DNA of 64,000 nt from an uncultured Paracoccaceae bacterium (GCA_947489325.1 CANLDA010000011.1:1-64000); one strand, 5' to 3'; counted from the first letter of the stretch, positions 36,022-45,051 are shown. Notes: generated from the sequence alone by a model not told the origin. A program made the numbers and translations.

Positions 36022-37332
36022 ATGACAGAGCTTGAAACCGATTGGACCGTGGCAGGCACAGCGCAACGGCGTGACACGTTTTATGCCGCCTCGCAAACCA
36101 AATTCGTACCATTCAAAGACCCCATCGTATTCAAGAAAGGGGCGATGCAATACCTGTGGGATGCTGAAGGTCGTAAATACACCGACCTTTTGGGTATGAA
36201 TGTCTGCATTTCAGTGGGTCACTCCCACCCCAAGGTGGTGGCGGCGGCGCAAGCGCAGGCTGCGGATCTGACCCATTGCACAACGATGTTTTACCATCCC
36301 GTACCCGCGCATCTGGCCGAGGAGTTGGCCGCAACCATGCCCAAAGGGCATGATTGGGTGGTGCATTTCACCAATTCTGGGTCCGAGGCTGTTGATCTCG
36401 CCATGACCATTGCGCGCACTTATTCAGGAAATCTTGACCTGTTGGCGCTGCGTACGGCCTATCACGGCCCAACGGCAGCGGCGCAATCTGTCACGGGAAT
36501 TGCGGGTTGGCGCCATCCGGGGATGCCCGGCAATGTAGCGTTTGTGGCAGACCCCAACCAATACCGAGGCATTTTTGGCGAAAACGCAGGGGCTGCGCCT
36601 TATCTGGACGAGATAGAGCGCACGATTGCCACAGCCACCAATGGAAAAGTCGCCGGAATGCTGGTGGAATCTGTTCAGGGATATGGGGGGATCATCGAAA
36701 TGCCTGCGGGTTACATGGCCGGAGCAGCAGAACGCGTGCGCGCCGCAGGTGGGCTGTATATCGCGGATGAAGTGCAGTCGGGATTTGGACGTACGGGCGA
36801 TCACATGTGGGGGTTTGAAGCAGATGGCGTCGTGCCGGATATTATTGTGATGGCCAAAGGGTTGGGCAATGGTTTCCCCATCGGTGCGGTTGTCACCAAA
36901 AAGGAAATCGCGGCCCCGATGGCAGAACGGTTCATGTTCCACACCTATGGCGCCAACCCAACAAGCTGTGCCGCGGCGCGGGCGGTGTTGCAGATTTTAA
37001 AGGAAGATAAGGTGCAGGAAAACGCTCGCACAGTTGGCGCGGCCCTGTTGGAACGACTGAAGGATTTACAAGCGCGCCACGGCGTGATTGGTGATGTGCG
37101 GGGGCGCGGCCTGATGCTGGCGATTGAAATGGTCAAAGACCGCACGACCAAAGAACCAGACCGCGAGACCACATCGGCCGTGTTTGAAAATTGCCGTGAT
37201 AGCGGGCTGATCCTGTCCAAATCCGGCCCAACGCAATCCTGTTTACGTATGGTTCCGCCGATGTGTCTGACATTGGCGGACGTGGATCAGGTGGCGGACG
37301 GCCTTGATCGGGCGTTCACGGCTTTGAAGTAG
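36022..37332 (+). CDS. Class III aminotransferase (AGXT2-like)
   Basis: 436 residues with GGAG upstream of the ATG. The PLP site is VVPDIIVMAKGLGNGFPIGA, with Lys279 as Schiff-base lysine. YIADEVQSGFGRTGDHMWGFE carries the Asp that binds the pyridine nitrogen. The N-terminal LWDAEGRKYTDLLGMNVCI and FTNSGSEAVDLA are class III features. It resembles alanine-glyoxylate/beta-aminoisobutyrate aminotransferases. It lies 12 bases after the second DMGDH gene and is probably in the same operon, perhaps handling the amine left after demethylation. Confidence 0.9.
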   Translation: MTELETDWTVAGTAQRRDTFYAASQTKFVPFKDPIVFKKGAMQYLWDAEGRKYTDLLGMNVCISVGHSHPKVVAAAQAQAADLTHCTTMFYHPVPAHLAEELAATMPKGHDWVVHFTNSGSEAVDLAMTIARTYSGNLDLLALRTAYHGPTAAAQSVTGIAGWRHPGMPGNVAFVADPNQYRGIFGENAGAAPYLDEIERTIATATNGKVAGMLVESVQGYGGIIEMPAGYMAGAAERVRAAGGLYIADEVQSGFGRTGDHMWGFEADGVVPDIIVMAKGLGNGFPIGAVVTKKEIAAPMAERFMFHTYGANPTSCAAARAVLQILKEDKVQENARTVGAALLERLKDLQARHGVIGDVRGRGLMLAIEMVKDRTTKEPDRETTSAVFENCRDSGLILSKSGPTQSCLRMVPPMCLTLADVDQVADGLDRAFTALK

Positions 37333-37364
37333 GAGCTTGCAACCGATGGGGAAGGGCGGTCAAA

Positions 37365-37387
37365 TGCGGCAAGAATAATTTGCCGCA
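37365..37387. repeat. 8-bp inverted repeat before the M18 aminopeptidase gene
   Basis: TGCGGCAA and TTGCCGCA arms with a seven-base AT-rich centre. It ends 14 bases upstream of the M18 start and lacks a T run, so it could be an operator or part of an attenuator. Confidence 0.4.
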
Positions 37388-37401
37388 ACAAAAGGTTTGC
37401 C

Positions 37402-38661
37402 ATGTCCTCGCTTAGTGATTTTCTGGACTATCTGAATGCATCAATGACCCCGCATCATGCGGTGCGGCAGACCTGCGCCTTGCTTGAGGCCGCCGGTTTT
37501 TCCCAAGTGGATGAGGCTAATCGCTGGGATATGGCACCGGGATCGCGCAATTATGTGGTGCGTGCTGGCAAAACCATTGCGGCGTGGATCGTTGGACAAG
37601 GGGGATTGGCAGATCACGGCATGTCCATCATTGGCGCGCATACCGACAGCCCTTGCCTCAAGCCACGCCTGACCAAACTGTCCAAATCACGCGATATGTC
37701 GGTGTTGAACGTGGGGATTTACGGCTCGCCTATTTTGCAAAGCTGGCTGGATCGGGATCTTGGCATGGCCGGCGCGATTTGGGTGAAGGGGCAGGCCGCC
37801 CCGCAGCTGTTTGAAAGCCGCGAAACCCTGCGCACAAGTGGGCTGGCAATCCATTTGGATAAATCACTGCGTGACCCCGGGCTAAAGCCAAATCCGCAAA
37901 AGCACATGAACGCGATACTGGCGGCCAATGGCGGTGCGGATGATTTGAGAGAGGTGATTGCAGCAGAGCACGGATTATCGGCAAGTGACATCACCGGCAT
38001 TGATGTTTGCCTGTATGATCGCACACCTGCGGCCATTGTGGGCGATATGATCAGCGGCGCGCGACTGGATAATTTGTTTTCTTGTTACGCTGCCATACGC
38101 GCCTTGATCGATGCCGCGGGTGACACACAGGGCACCCGCGCAATTGTGTTGTTTGATGCCGAGGAAATCGGCAGCCGCACGTCATTGGGGGCGCAATCCA
38201 CGTTCCTGATGCAGACGATTACACGATTGGTCACGGCAAGTGGTGGTGACACGCAAGATGTGTTTCGTACCTTGGCGCGTTCGCGCCTGATGTCGGTGGA
38301 TATGGCGCATGGATTCCATCCAATGCATCCGGGGGCCACGGATGATGATGTAGTGCCCGAGTTGAACAAGGGCTGTGCGCTGAAATACAGCCACAAGGGC
38401 CATTATGCAGATGCGCCAGCATTGTCTGGTGGCATCATGAAAAGAGCCGAAGAAATTGGTGTGCCGGTGCAATCTTTCTCTTACCGCAATGATCTGGGTG
38501 GGGGCACATCCATTGGCCCGATTGTGGCGGCTGAAATGGGGATGGAAACGATTGATGCAGGCGCGCCGATGTTGGCCATGCATTCGATCCGTGAATTGGC
38601 GGGCTGTGACGATGTGGATCACACCATTGCCCTGTTGCGGGATGTTTTCTTTCAGCTGTGA
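37402..38661 (+). CDS. apeB: M18-family aminopeptidase
   Basis: 419 residues. The M18 motifs are IGAHTDSPCLKPR (His and Asp metal ligands), VLFDAEEIGSRTSLGAQS (catalytic Glu and ligand), SVDMAHGFHPMHP and YSHKGHYADAPALSGG. This family of cytosolic aspartyl-type aminopeptidases trims N-terminal residues from peptides. It lies downstream of the aminotransferase gene, separated by 69 bases, and overlaps the convergent creatininase gene by ten bases. Confidence 0.9.
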   Translation: MSSLSDFLDYLNASMTPHHAVRQTCALLEAAGFSQVDEANRWDMAPGSRNYVVRAGKTIAAWIVGQGGLADHGMSIIGAHTDSPCLKPRLTKLSKSRDMSVLNVGIYGSPILQSWLDRDLGMAGAIWVKGQAAPQLFESRETLRTSGLAIHLDKSLRDPGLKPNPQKHMNAILAANGGADDLREVIAAEHGLSASDITGIDVCLYDRTPAAIVGDMISGARLDNLFSCYAAIRALIDAAGDTQGTRAIVLFDAEEIGSRTSLGAQSTFLMQTITRLVTASGGDTQDVFRTLARSRLMSVDMAHGFHPMHPGATDDDVVPELNKGCALKYSHKGHYADAPALSGGIMKRAEEIGVPVQSFSYRNDLGGGTSIGPIVAAEMGMETIDAGAPMLAMHSIRELAGCDDVDHTIALLRDVFFQL

Positions 38662-39407
38662 AACGTTGGATGCAGGGCGGTTTGAAATTCCACAAACGCC
38701 TGTGCCGCATCTTCTGAAGCAAGACGCAGCAATTCTGCGCCATCCTGAGGGGTGGCCAAAGCGGAATGTGATCCCACACGTCCATCAGGAAAGTCTGACC
38801 GATGTTCATCGGGTGGGCCATGTTTATCCCCGGCATGGGCTGCAATGAATTTGGCACTTAAGGGAGTTGGAGGTGTCGCGGCATCCAGCGGTGGCAATGC
38901 GCCATGCAGGGCTTGGGTCATGGCCACCTCGGACGGGGTGGCGTGCATGCCCTCCCATGGGCCATACAAAGATTTACGCAAGGCATCAGCGCGGGGCATG
39001 TCCCACCAGCTTTGGATTTGTACGCGCCCGGCACCCAATTTGGCAGTGGCGCGGCGCAGCGGGTCCAGATTTGCGCCATGGCCATTCATGACAAACACCC
39101 CTAAAAATCCCTGCGATAAAAGCCCTGACAGGACCTCAGATGCGACCAATTCAAAGGTTTCAGCAGACAAAGAGACCGTGCCCGCAAAGGCGGTGTTAAA
39201 CGGGGCGGGGGTGTAGGCCAGCGAGGGGGCGACAATTGCCCCAGTGATGTCAGCAGCGCGCTCTGCAACAGATTGCGCGCAGATCGTATCGGTGCCGATC
39301 ATTCCCATGGGGCCGTGTTGTTCGGTCGATCCAACAGGTAACATGATCGCGGCCCCGGCATTTATCCGGGCGTCCACGTCACGCCATGTCATCATGTCTA
39401 GTCGCAT
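38652..39407 (-). CDS. Creatininase-family amidohydrolase
   Basis: 251 residues from ATG 39407, which has GGAGAG upstream; TTG 39419 also opens the frame. The dinuclear metal site of the family is visible: LPVGSTEQHGPMGMIGTD (Glu, His, Asp), NGHGANLDPLRRA (His), and a Glu in GMHATPSEVAMT. Family members hydrolyse creatinine or other cyclic amides, or process peptides (MftE). No creatinase gene is nearby, so creatinine as a substrate is not assured. It opposes the M18 gene and is separated from the binding-protein gene by a minus-strand terminator. Confidence 0.85.
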   Translation of the reverse strand: MRLDMMTWRDVDARINAGAAIMLPVGSTEQHGPMGMIGTDTICAQSVAERAADITGAIVAPSLAYTPAPFNTAFAGTVSLSAETFELVASEVLSGLLSQGFLGVFVMNGHGANLDPLRRATAKLGAGRVQIQSWWDMPRADALRKSLYGPWEGMHATPSEVAMTQALHGALPPLDAATPPTPLSAKFIAAHAGDKHGPPDEHRSDFPDGRVGSHSALATPQDGAELLRLASEDAAQAFVEFQTALHPTFHS

Positions 39408-39417
39408 CGCTCTCTCC

Positions 39418-39448
39418 AAATAAAAAGGGCCGCGGTTTGCGCGGCCCT
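39418..39448 (-). terminator. Terminator after the amino-acid binding protein gene
   Basis: On the minus strand, AGGGCCGCG / CGCGGCCCT arms with a short AAAC loop, followed by TTTTTATTT. It separates the binding-protein gene from the creatininase gene downstream. Confidence 0.85.
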
Positions 39449-39468
39449 ATGTGTCGATCTTATTCAGA

Positions 39469-40239
39469 TCACAGGCCCCACTTGGCCTTGGTACGATCAA
39501 AGAAACCTTGGGCTTGTTTCACCTTAACCCAGTTGTTCACATAGTTGATCCAGACCTGATCGGTCTGTGGCAACAACATCGCAATCGGAGATGGAGAGCG
39601 TGGACCAGTGTTTTTCACGCGTTCGATTGGGAACTTCTTTTCAAGCGTCGCCCCTTCGATGTTGGAAGTGATGAACACATCGGCCCGGCCTGCCAGCACC
39701 TCTTGAAAGCCACGCGCAGGGGCCTCGACCACCTTGATGTCGGCATTTGGGAACCACTCGCGCACGCGCTTTTCAAATGTCGTGCCAAGCGTTGTGGCCA
39801 CCTTTACGTCAGGTTGGTTGATGCTGTCATACCCATCAAAACGATCCGCATGTTCCTTGAGTGTGAATGGATAGAGTTCCACCGAGATATAGCTTTCGGA
39901 AAAGCCTGCAACCTTCATCCGTGGAGGAGAGATCGAGGCAGACCCTGTCATGTGGTATTTGCCGGCCACGACGCCATTCACCAGTGTCTTCCAATCGGTC
40001 GGCACAAACTCCACCGACACACCCAAATCAGCGGCCAGTTCATTCATCACATCAACGTCAAAGCCTTTGTAACTGTTGGTTGCTGGATCACGCAGAGACA
40101 TGGGGTTCCAGTCACCCGTAGTGCCAACCTTCAACACACCCGTATCGAGAATTTCATTTAATGCAGATTGGGCAAGTGCTGCACCGGATATGGCGAAACC
40201 TGCGGCGGCAATTGCGGCGGCCTTCAGAAAGGTTTTCAT
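39469..40239 (-). CDS. Polar amino-acid ABC transporter substrate-binding protein
   Basis: 256 residues with AGGAG upstream of the ATG. A Sec signal peptide ends at ALA-QSAL. It is a family 3 solute-binding protein: VLKVGTTGDWNPMSLRDPATN, GFDVDVMNELAADLGVSVEFV, MTGSASISPPR and KVATTLGTTFEK. It should bind an amino acid or amine in the periplasm. It is divergent from its likely partners, the ATPase (40395) and permease (41147). Confidence 0.92.
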   Translation of the reverse strand: MKTFLKAAAIAAAGFAISGAALAQSALNEILDTGVLKVGTTGDWNPMSLRDPATNSYKGFDVDVMNELAADLGVSVEFVPTDWKTLVNGVVAGKYHMTGSASISPPRMKVAGFSESYISVELYPFTLKEHADRFDGYDSINQPDVKVATTLGTTFEKRVREWFPNADIKVVEAPARGFQEVLAGRADVFITSNIEGATLEKKFPIERVKNTGPRSPSPIAMLLPQTDQVWINYVNNWVKVKQAQGFFDRTKAKWGL

Positions 40240-40394
40240 TGAGCGTCTCCTGTTGGTGGCGTGTTCTTTTAAGATGAGTATAGTCTGTTTGTTTCTTGAT
40301 TAAACGGTATTGAGGTCGCTAATCTCAAGAAAATATTTTCTCATGAGGAAAAGGCGCAGGAAATGCGGCGCCATTATGCGAACAGGGGGCCACA

Positions 40395-41135
40395 ATGGCG
40401 CAAACCGCAATCGAACTTGTCGGTGTTAACAAATGGTTTGGGACGTTTCATGTTCTCAAAGATATTAATCTGACCGTCGGGACCGGTGAAAAAGTCGTGA
40501 TTTGCGGCCCTTCTGGATCAGGGAAATCCACGGTGGTACGTTGTATCAACCGGTTGGAAGAGCATCAAAAAGGTCAAATTGTTGTAGACGGCACTGAACT
40601 GACCAATGACCCACAATCGGTGGCTGCCATCCGGTCCGAAGTTGGCATGGTGTTTCAGCAATTTAACCTGTTCCCACATCTGACTGTTTTGGAGAACTTG
40701 ACACTGGGCCCCATCAAAGCGCGCGGCATGAGTCGTACAGATGCTAAGGCTAAGGCAATGCAATATCTGGAACGTGTGCATATCCCCGATCAGGCCAACA
40801 AGCGTCCCGGTCAATTGTCAGGCGGGCAGCAACAACGTGTCGCCATTGCGCGATCATTGTGTATGGAACCCAAGGTTCTGTTGTTCGATGAACCCACGTC
40901 CGCGCTTGATCCTGAAATGATTTCCGAGGTTCTGGATGTCATGGTTGGGCTGGCTGAAGAGGGTATGACGATGGTGGTTGTAACGCACGAAATGGGGTTT
41001 GCCCGTAAGGTGGCAGATAACATGGTCTTTATGGATGCGGGCGAAATTGTCGAACAAGGCCCACCCGAAACATTTTTTGCAGCTCCCAAATCAGACCGCT
41101 GCCGCAAATTTCTTAGCCAAATTTTACAGCACTAA
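40395..41135 (+). CDS. Polar amino-acid ABC transporter ATP-binding protein
   Basis: 246 residues. Walker A is GPSGSGKST, the Q-loop lies in [17 protein letters not shown], the signature [15 protein letters not shown] and Walker [16 protein letters not shown]. This is a GlnQ/HisP-type ATPase. It lies 11 bases before the permease gene. Confidence 0.95.
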   Translation: MAQTAIELVGVNKWFGTFHVLKDINLTVGTGEKVVICGPSGSGKSTVVRCINRLEEHQKGQIVVDGTELTNDPQSVAAIRSEVGMVFQQFNLFPHLTVLENLTLGPIKARGMSRTDAKAKAMQYLERVHIPDQANKRPGQLSGGQQQRVAIARSLCMEPKVLLFDEPTSALDPEMISEVLDVMVGLAEEGMTMVVVTHEMGFARKVADNMVFMDAGEIVEQGPPETFFAAPKSDRCRKFLSQILQH

Positions 41136-41146
41136 AGGGGTAAGAC

Positions 41147-41908
41147 ATGAAAAAGATTTTCGTATTCCTGATCCCTGTGCTGTTGTTGGCGGGATGTTCA
41201 AGTTCCTCGACCTGGGGCTGGTATGTCATTGATCCACGCACAGAAAATGGGTGGATCAACGTTAAATTCCTGCTGTCTGGTATGGGGGATACCATACTGA
41301 TCTCAGTCATTGCCGCTGTGATTTCCATTGTCGTGGGATTGGTTGTGGCATTGCCTGCACTGTCAGAACGACGGTGGTTGCGCATCGTGAACCGAATTTA
41401 TGTAGAGTTTGTACGTGCGATACCGTTGTTGCCGATGCTGTTCTGGGTGTTTTACGGTCTCCCGATTGTGTTCAAATCCATGGGGATGAACGTGCCTATT
41501 GACCCATTTTGGGGCGCGGTCATCACGTTGGCCTTGTCAGACAGCGCCTTTACGGCCGAAATCTATCGCGCAGGCATTCAATCCATCGCCAAGGGGCAAA
41601 CAGAGGCCGCGCAAACGATCGGCCTGAATTATCTGCAAACCATGCGCTATGTGATCTTGCCACAGGCAATCCGGCGCATTCTACCGCCATTGGCAAATCA
41701 GTTTATCTACATCGTCAAGATGAGCGCCTTTGCCTCTGTCATCGGGATGCAGGAATTGACTCGACGCGCCAATGAATTGGTGGTGACAGAATATCGCCCG
41801 CTGGAAATCTATTCCTTGCTGGTGCTTGAATACTTGGTTCTGGTTTTGATCATCAGCGCCGGTGTGCGCTGGCTGGAACGTAAAATGGGCGCGGATGAGC
41901 GTGAGTAA
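41147..41908 (+). CDS. Polar amino-acid ABC transporter permease with lipobox-like N-terminus
   Basis: 253 residues with AGGGG upstream. The HisM/GlnP-type permease core begins near residue 35 (GMGDTILISVIAAVISIVVG) and has the EAA loop 'EAAQTIGLNYLQTMRYVILPQAIRR'-type sequence (key part EAAQTIGLNYLQTMRYV). Oddly, the first 30 residues read as a lipoprotein signal: MKKIFVFLIPVLLLAGCSSSS with an LLAGC lipobox, then WGWYVIDPRTENGW. I infer an added N-terminal segment that may be lipidated or act as an extra helix. It completes a transporter with the binding protein at 39469 and ATPase at 40395. Confidence 0.9.
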   Translation: MKKIFVFLIPVLLLAGCSSSSTWGWYVIDPRTENGWINVKFLLSGMGDTILISVIAAVISIVVGLVVALPALSERRWLRIVNRIYVEFVRAIPLLPMLFWVFYGLPIVFKSMGMNVPIDPFWGAVITLALSDSAFTAEIYRAGIQSIAKGQTEAAQTIGLNYLQTMRYVILPQAIRRILPPLANQFIYIVKMSAFASVIGMQELTRRANELVVTEYRPLEIYSLLVLEYLVLVLIISAGVRWLERKMGADERE

Positions 41909-41920
41909 GGAGAATATGTA

Positions 41921-42256
41921 ATGGATTGGAAAGCGTTCATGCAAGATATCGAAGGCGATATCGGGACTTATTCCAAGGAAATTCCTGAAATGGTCAAAGG
42001 CTTTAGCATCATGGGCAAAGCCGCCAAATCTGACGGGGCGTTGAGTGAGAAAACCAAAGAGTTGATCGCGCTGGGCATTGCAATCGCGACGCGCTGCGAC
42101 AGTTGTATCGGATTTCATACACGATCTTTGGCTCGATTGGGTGCCACGCGCGAAGAGGTTTGCGAGGCCCTGTCTATGGCAACCTATATGGGTGGCGGCC
42201 CATCCTATGCCTATAGCGCCAAAGCGTTGAAGGCGTTTGATACGTTTTCTGAATAG
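41921..42256 (+). CDS. Carboxymuconolactone decarboxylase/AhpD-like protein
   Basis: 111 residues with AAGGAG upstream. The redox motif is CDSCIGFHTRSLARLGA (C-x-x-C with following His), then EEVCEALSMATYMGGGPSYAYSAKAL. This is a YciW/AhpD-like single-domain protein that can reduce peroxides through its dithiol. It lies 12 bases after the permease gene, so it is probably the third gene of that operon. Confidence 0.9.
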   Translation: MDWKAFMQDIEGDIGTYSKEIPEMVKGFSIMGKAAKSDGALSEKTKELIALGIAIATRCDSCIGFHTRSLARLGATREEVCEALSMATYMGGGPSYAYSAKALKAFDTFSE

Positions 42257-42264
42257 ATCCTTTT

Positions 42265-42302
42265 ATCCTTGGGCAAAGGCGTGGCCTTGATTGCCCAAGG
42301 AT
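42265..42302. repeat. 12-bp inverted repeat between convergent genes (possible terminator)
   Basis: ATCCTTGGGCAA and TTGCCCAAGGAT, a perfect 12-bp stem with a 14-base loop that itself can pair. It lies between the AhpD-like gene and the convergent His-rich gene. No clear T run follows on either strand. Confidence 0.5.
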
Positions 42303-42317
42303 TGGATGTCTGACCTA

Positions 42318-42638
42318 TCAGCGATGACCGTAATGTTTGCCGCGATGGTTGCGGTGGCCATAGCCATGGTGGCGGTGATGGTGTTTGTTTTTCTTGTAGT
42401 ATCGTTTGTTGTGATGCCCATAGCCATTATGGCCAGAGTAATGCTTTTTGCGTTGAACATGTCGGCGATTGTCTTTGTCTGAGAGCGATTTTGCAACCAG
42501 CCCCAAGGCCACCGCACCAAAGATAACCTTTGCCGCACGATCTCCATCAGATGCAAGTGCAGGAGCGGGTGCGAGCGCAAGCCCGGCTGCCAAGGAAACT
42601 GCGGCCAATGACGCAGTCATTTGTTTGATCAGTTTCAT
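42318..42638 (-). CDS. Small secreted His/Lys-rich protein, unknown
   Basis: 106 residues with AAGGAAG upstream of the ATG. A Sec signal peptide ends at ALA-SDGD. A hydrophobic stretch (VIFGAVALGLVAKSL) follows, then a strongly basic tail of His, Lys, Tyr, Gly and Arg (YSGHNGYGHHNKRYYKKNK and repeated HHRHHGYGHR). The N-terminal 55 residues resemble those of the protein at 55718-56206 (see findings). The function is unknown; metal or polyanion binding is a guess from composition. tRNA-Arg lies just upstream. Confidence 0.6.
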   Translation of the reverse strand: MKLIKQMTASLAAVSLAAGLALAPAPALASDGDRAAKVIFGAVALGLVAKSLSDKDNRRHVQRKKHYSGHNGYGHHNKRYYKKNKHHHRHHGYGHRNHRGKHYGHR

Positions 42639-42764
42639 ATCTGCTTCCTTTCTTTGCTATAGTACAAAGATGGGAAGGCCTGCACATAATCTCAAATAAA
42701 GTCAGTTCACGACCCCGACGGATTTCGTGAAACCATGAGGAAAAACATCGCAAGCAGATTGAAA

Positions 42765-42841
42765 TGGCGACCCCGGCAGGATTCGAACCTGCAACCTGCC
42801 CCTTAGGAGGGGGCTGCTCTATCCAGTTGAGCCACGGGGCC
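42765..42841 (-). tRNA. tRNA-Arg (anticodon CCT)
   Basis: On the minus strand the 77-base sequence has acceptor stem GGCCCCG / CGGGGTC, D arm GCTC/GAGC, anticodon stem GCCCC / GGGGC with loop CTCCTAA (anticodon CCT), T arm with GTTCGAATC, and an encoded CCA. Confidence 0.95.
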
Positions 42842-42979
42842 GACGGTGGGTTTTCTAGACGGACAAATTGGTCTTGTCATGGGGCTATTGTAAAAAATGC
42901 ACGAATTGCGCCTAAAGCGGCGGTGTGTGCTTGAAAGCCATGAACTGTTCGCGGTAACATTTTTTCATACAAACACAGG

Positions 42980-44008
42980 ATGGCATCAGTGAATTCAGAT
43001 CAGAAACGTTCGTTGACCCTGCGGGATGTGTCCGAAGCATCCGGGGTGTCTGAAATGACTGTCAGCCGTGTGCTGCGCAATCGGGGGGATGTGTCTGACG
43101 CGACACGTAAGCGCGTTTTGACCGCCGCCAAGGAACTTGGCTATGTGCCAAATAAGATTGCAGGCGCCTTGGCCAGCCAGCGGGTGAACCTTGTGGCGGT
43201 GATTATTCCGTCTCTGTCCAACATGGTGTTTCCAGAGGTGTTGAGCGGGATCAGTGAAGTCTTGGATGACACGGATTTGCAGCCTGTGATCGGGGTGACA
43301 AATTATCTTCCTGAAAAGGAAGAAAAGGTTTTGTATGAAATGCTTTCGTGGCGCCCGTCTGGGGTGATCATTGCAGGGCTTGAACATACCGAGGCCGCCA
43401 AAGCAATGATGCGTTCTGCGGGTATTCCGGTGGTTGAAATCATGGATGTTGATGGCAAGCCAGTGGACGCAATGGTTGGGATTTCGCATCGCCGCGTGGG
43501 GCGCGAGATGGCCAAGGCGATCCTGAAGGCCGGGTATGAAAATATTGGATTTCTGGGCACCAAGATGCCTCTGGACCATCGTGCGCGCAAACGGTTTGAA
43601 GGCTTTACCGAAGCTTTGGCTAAGGCCGGTGTCGAAGTGCTGGATCAAGAGTTTTACTCTGGCGGGTCTGCCCTGGCCAAGGGGCGTGAGATGACCCAAG
43701 CCATGTTGGAACGTCAACCAGAGTTGGATTTTCTGTATTATTCCAACGATATGATCGGGGCAGGGGGGCTTTTGTATCTGCTGGAGCAGGGCATTGATGT
43801 GCCCGGACAGATCGGTGTCGCTGGGTTTAATGGGGTTGAGTTGCTGCAAGGTTTGCCGCGCAAATTGTGCACCATGGATGCCTGCCGTCGCGAAATTGGC
43901 CAACAGGCCGCACGTATCATTGCCGCGCAGGTCGCGGGTGAAGATATTGATGATCGGTGCGAATTGATGCCAACAATTTCATTTGGGGACACGTTAAAGC
44001 GGCGTTAA
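42980..44008 (+). CDS. LacI-family transcriptional regulator
   Basis: 342 residues. The HTH and hinge are TLRDVSEASGVSEMTVSRVL and the hinge segment VPNKIAGALASQRVNLVAVI. The periplasmic-binding-like effector domain has VIIPSLSNMVFPEVLSGI, NIGFLGTKM and DFLYYSNDMIGAGGLLYL. It resembles the GntR/IdnR subgroup for sugar acids. No sugar operon adjoins it, so its target is unclear. It overlaps the convergent glycosyltransferase gene by four bases. Confidence 0.93.
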   Translation: MASVNSDQKRSLTLRDVSEASGVSEMTVSRVLRNRGDVSDATRKRVLTAAKELGYVPNKIAGALASQRVNLVAVIIPSLSNMVFPEVLSGISEVLDDTDLQPVIGVTNYLPEKEEKVLYEMLSWRPSGVIIAGLEHTEAAKAMMRSAGIPVVEIMDVDGKPVDAMVGISHRRVGREMAKAILKAGYENIGFLGTKMPLDHRARKRFEGFTEALAKAGVEVLDQEFYSGGSALAKGREMTQAMLERQPELDFLYYSNDMIGAGGLLYLLEQGIDVPGQIGVAGFNGVELLQGLPRKLCTMDACRREIGQQAARIIAAQVAGEDIDDRCELMPTISFGDTLKRR

Positions 44009-45051
44009 CCCGAATTGGCTACGCGGTACATTTGAATAAGTTTCGCTTGCACATCAGGGGGGAGGACTTCTGAGCTTCCTGCCAGTAAAAGCCGGGTAAA
44101 GAGGTGCTGTTCTTCTGGATCGGAAATTAATTCGGCAAAGCGTGTCTGATGCCAAGCAACCGCGTGAATGTGCAAATCACGCAAGCCGGGCAGCGCCAGC
44201 AAACCCTGCATTTTTTGGTCGGTGGCATTGCGCATGGCCAAAATGCTGTCGTTTGTTTCGGTGTTGAAATTGCGCTCCGCCCAATATGTAAGGTCGACGG
44301 GTTTGCTGGTGCGATTGGGCAGGCCACGGGCGCGTTTCATCATAAAGGCCGCGGCAGAACGAATGGCGTAATGGTTGATCTCAGCAAGGGCCCGACCGGG
44401 GCGTAATCCGAACAAGGACAGACGTTTGGAGTTGGCGATCATGTCGTCGGGTAACAATGCGCCTGATCCATCAACCATAACAGGTAGCCCTGCGCGATCC
44501 GATGATTTCTGACGAGGTCGATGTACGCCAAGCTGATTGAACGGCCCCTTTGTGCTCAGCAGGGTTTTGAACAAGCCGGTCGCGATGGGAAATGTCAAAT
44601 CCGCTGGGGCGCATCGAGTGAATTGTTGTGTGACTGGTGCGTCGTGAAGATCGACAACACCGCTATGCCCAAACAGGCGCCACGGTAGGACAATGGCGTC
44701 CGTCTCCTCTTGCACCGCGCGCAAGAGGGCGGGAATTGTATGATTGCCGGTGTGAATGTTCAAAAACTCATCCACATCAGACACCAACACCCAATCTGCT
44801 TGTTTACGCAGGGGGTGTTTCCATGCCTGTTGCAGGGCTTGCCACTGAACAGATTTGTTTTCGAATTTTTCTTGCGGAACATGTGTTACGATGCCTGAGT
44901 CCTGTAACACATCCAGCATCTGCGCAGTTCCATCACTGCAATCGTTGGAGAAAATCAGAAAGTCACTGATCCCAGCCCCCTGATGATGCGCAATCCATTC
45001 CAGCAGATAGGGGCCTTCGTCCCGAACTGACGTAACACTGAGAATGCGCAT
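44005..45051 (-). CDS. Glycosyltransferase family 2 protein
   Basis: 348 residues from ATG 45051, with GGAG upstream; a GTG at 45090 would add 13 residues. The fold begins MRILSVTSVRDEGPYLLEWI, with 'FLIFSNDCSDGTAQML' and the DxD-like metal site VSDVDEFLNIHTG. It is of the GT2-like family seen in Rhodobacterales (sometimes with DUF4422-like partners). Acceptor unknown. It is divergent from the TauD-like gene. Confidence 0.82.
   Translation of the reverse strand: MRILSVTSVRDEGPYLLEWIAHHQGAGISDFLIFSNDCSDGTAQMLDVLQDSGIVTHVPQEKFENKSVQWQALQQAWKHPLRKQADWVLVSDVDEFLNIHTGNHTIPALLRAVQEETDAIVLPWRLFGHSGVVDLHDAPVTQQFTRCAPADLTFPIATGLFKTLLSTKGPFNQLGVHRPRQKSSDRAGLPVMVDGSGALLPDDMIANSKRLSLFGLRPGRALAEINHYAIRSAAAFMMKRARGLPNRTSKPVDLTYWAERNFNTETNDSILAMRNATDQKMQGLLALPGLRDLHIHAVAWHQTRFAELISDPEEQHLFTRLLLAGSSEVLPPDVQAKLIQMYRVANSG

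Noticed and set aside
38652-39407. Complete creatinine-to-glycine pathway
   Set aside because: Creatininase and sarcosine-dehydrogenase-like genes are present, but no creatinase (M24-type) is seen, so the pathway is incomplete here.
42765-42841. Genomic island at tRNA-Arg(CCT)
   Set aside because: No integrase, repeat of the tRNA end or unusual gene content is seen beside it; the His-rich neighbour alone is not enough.
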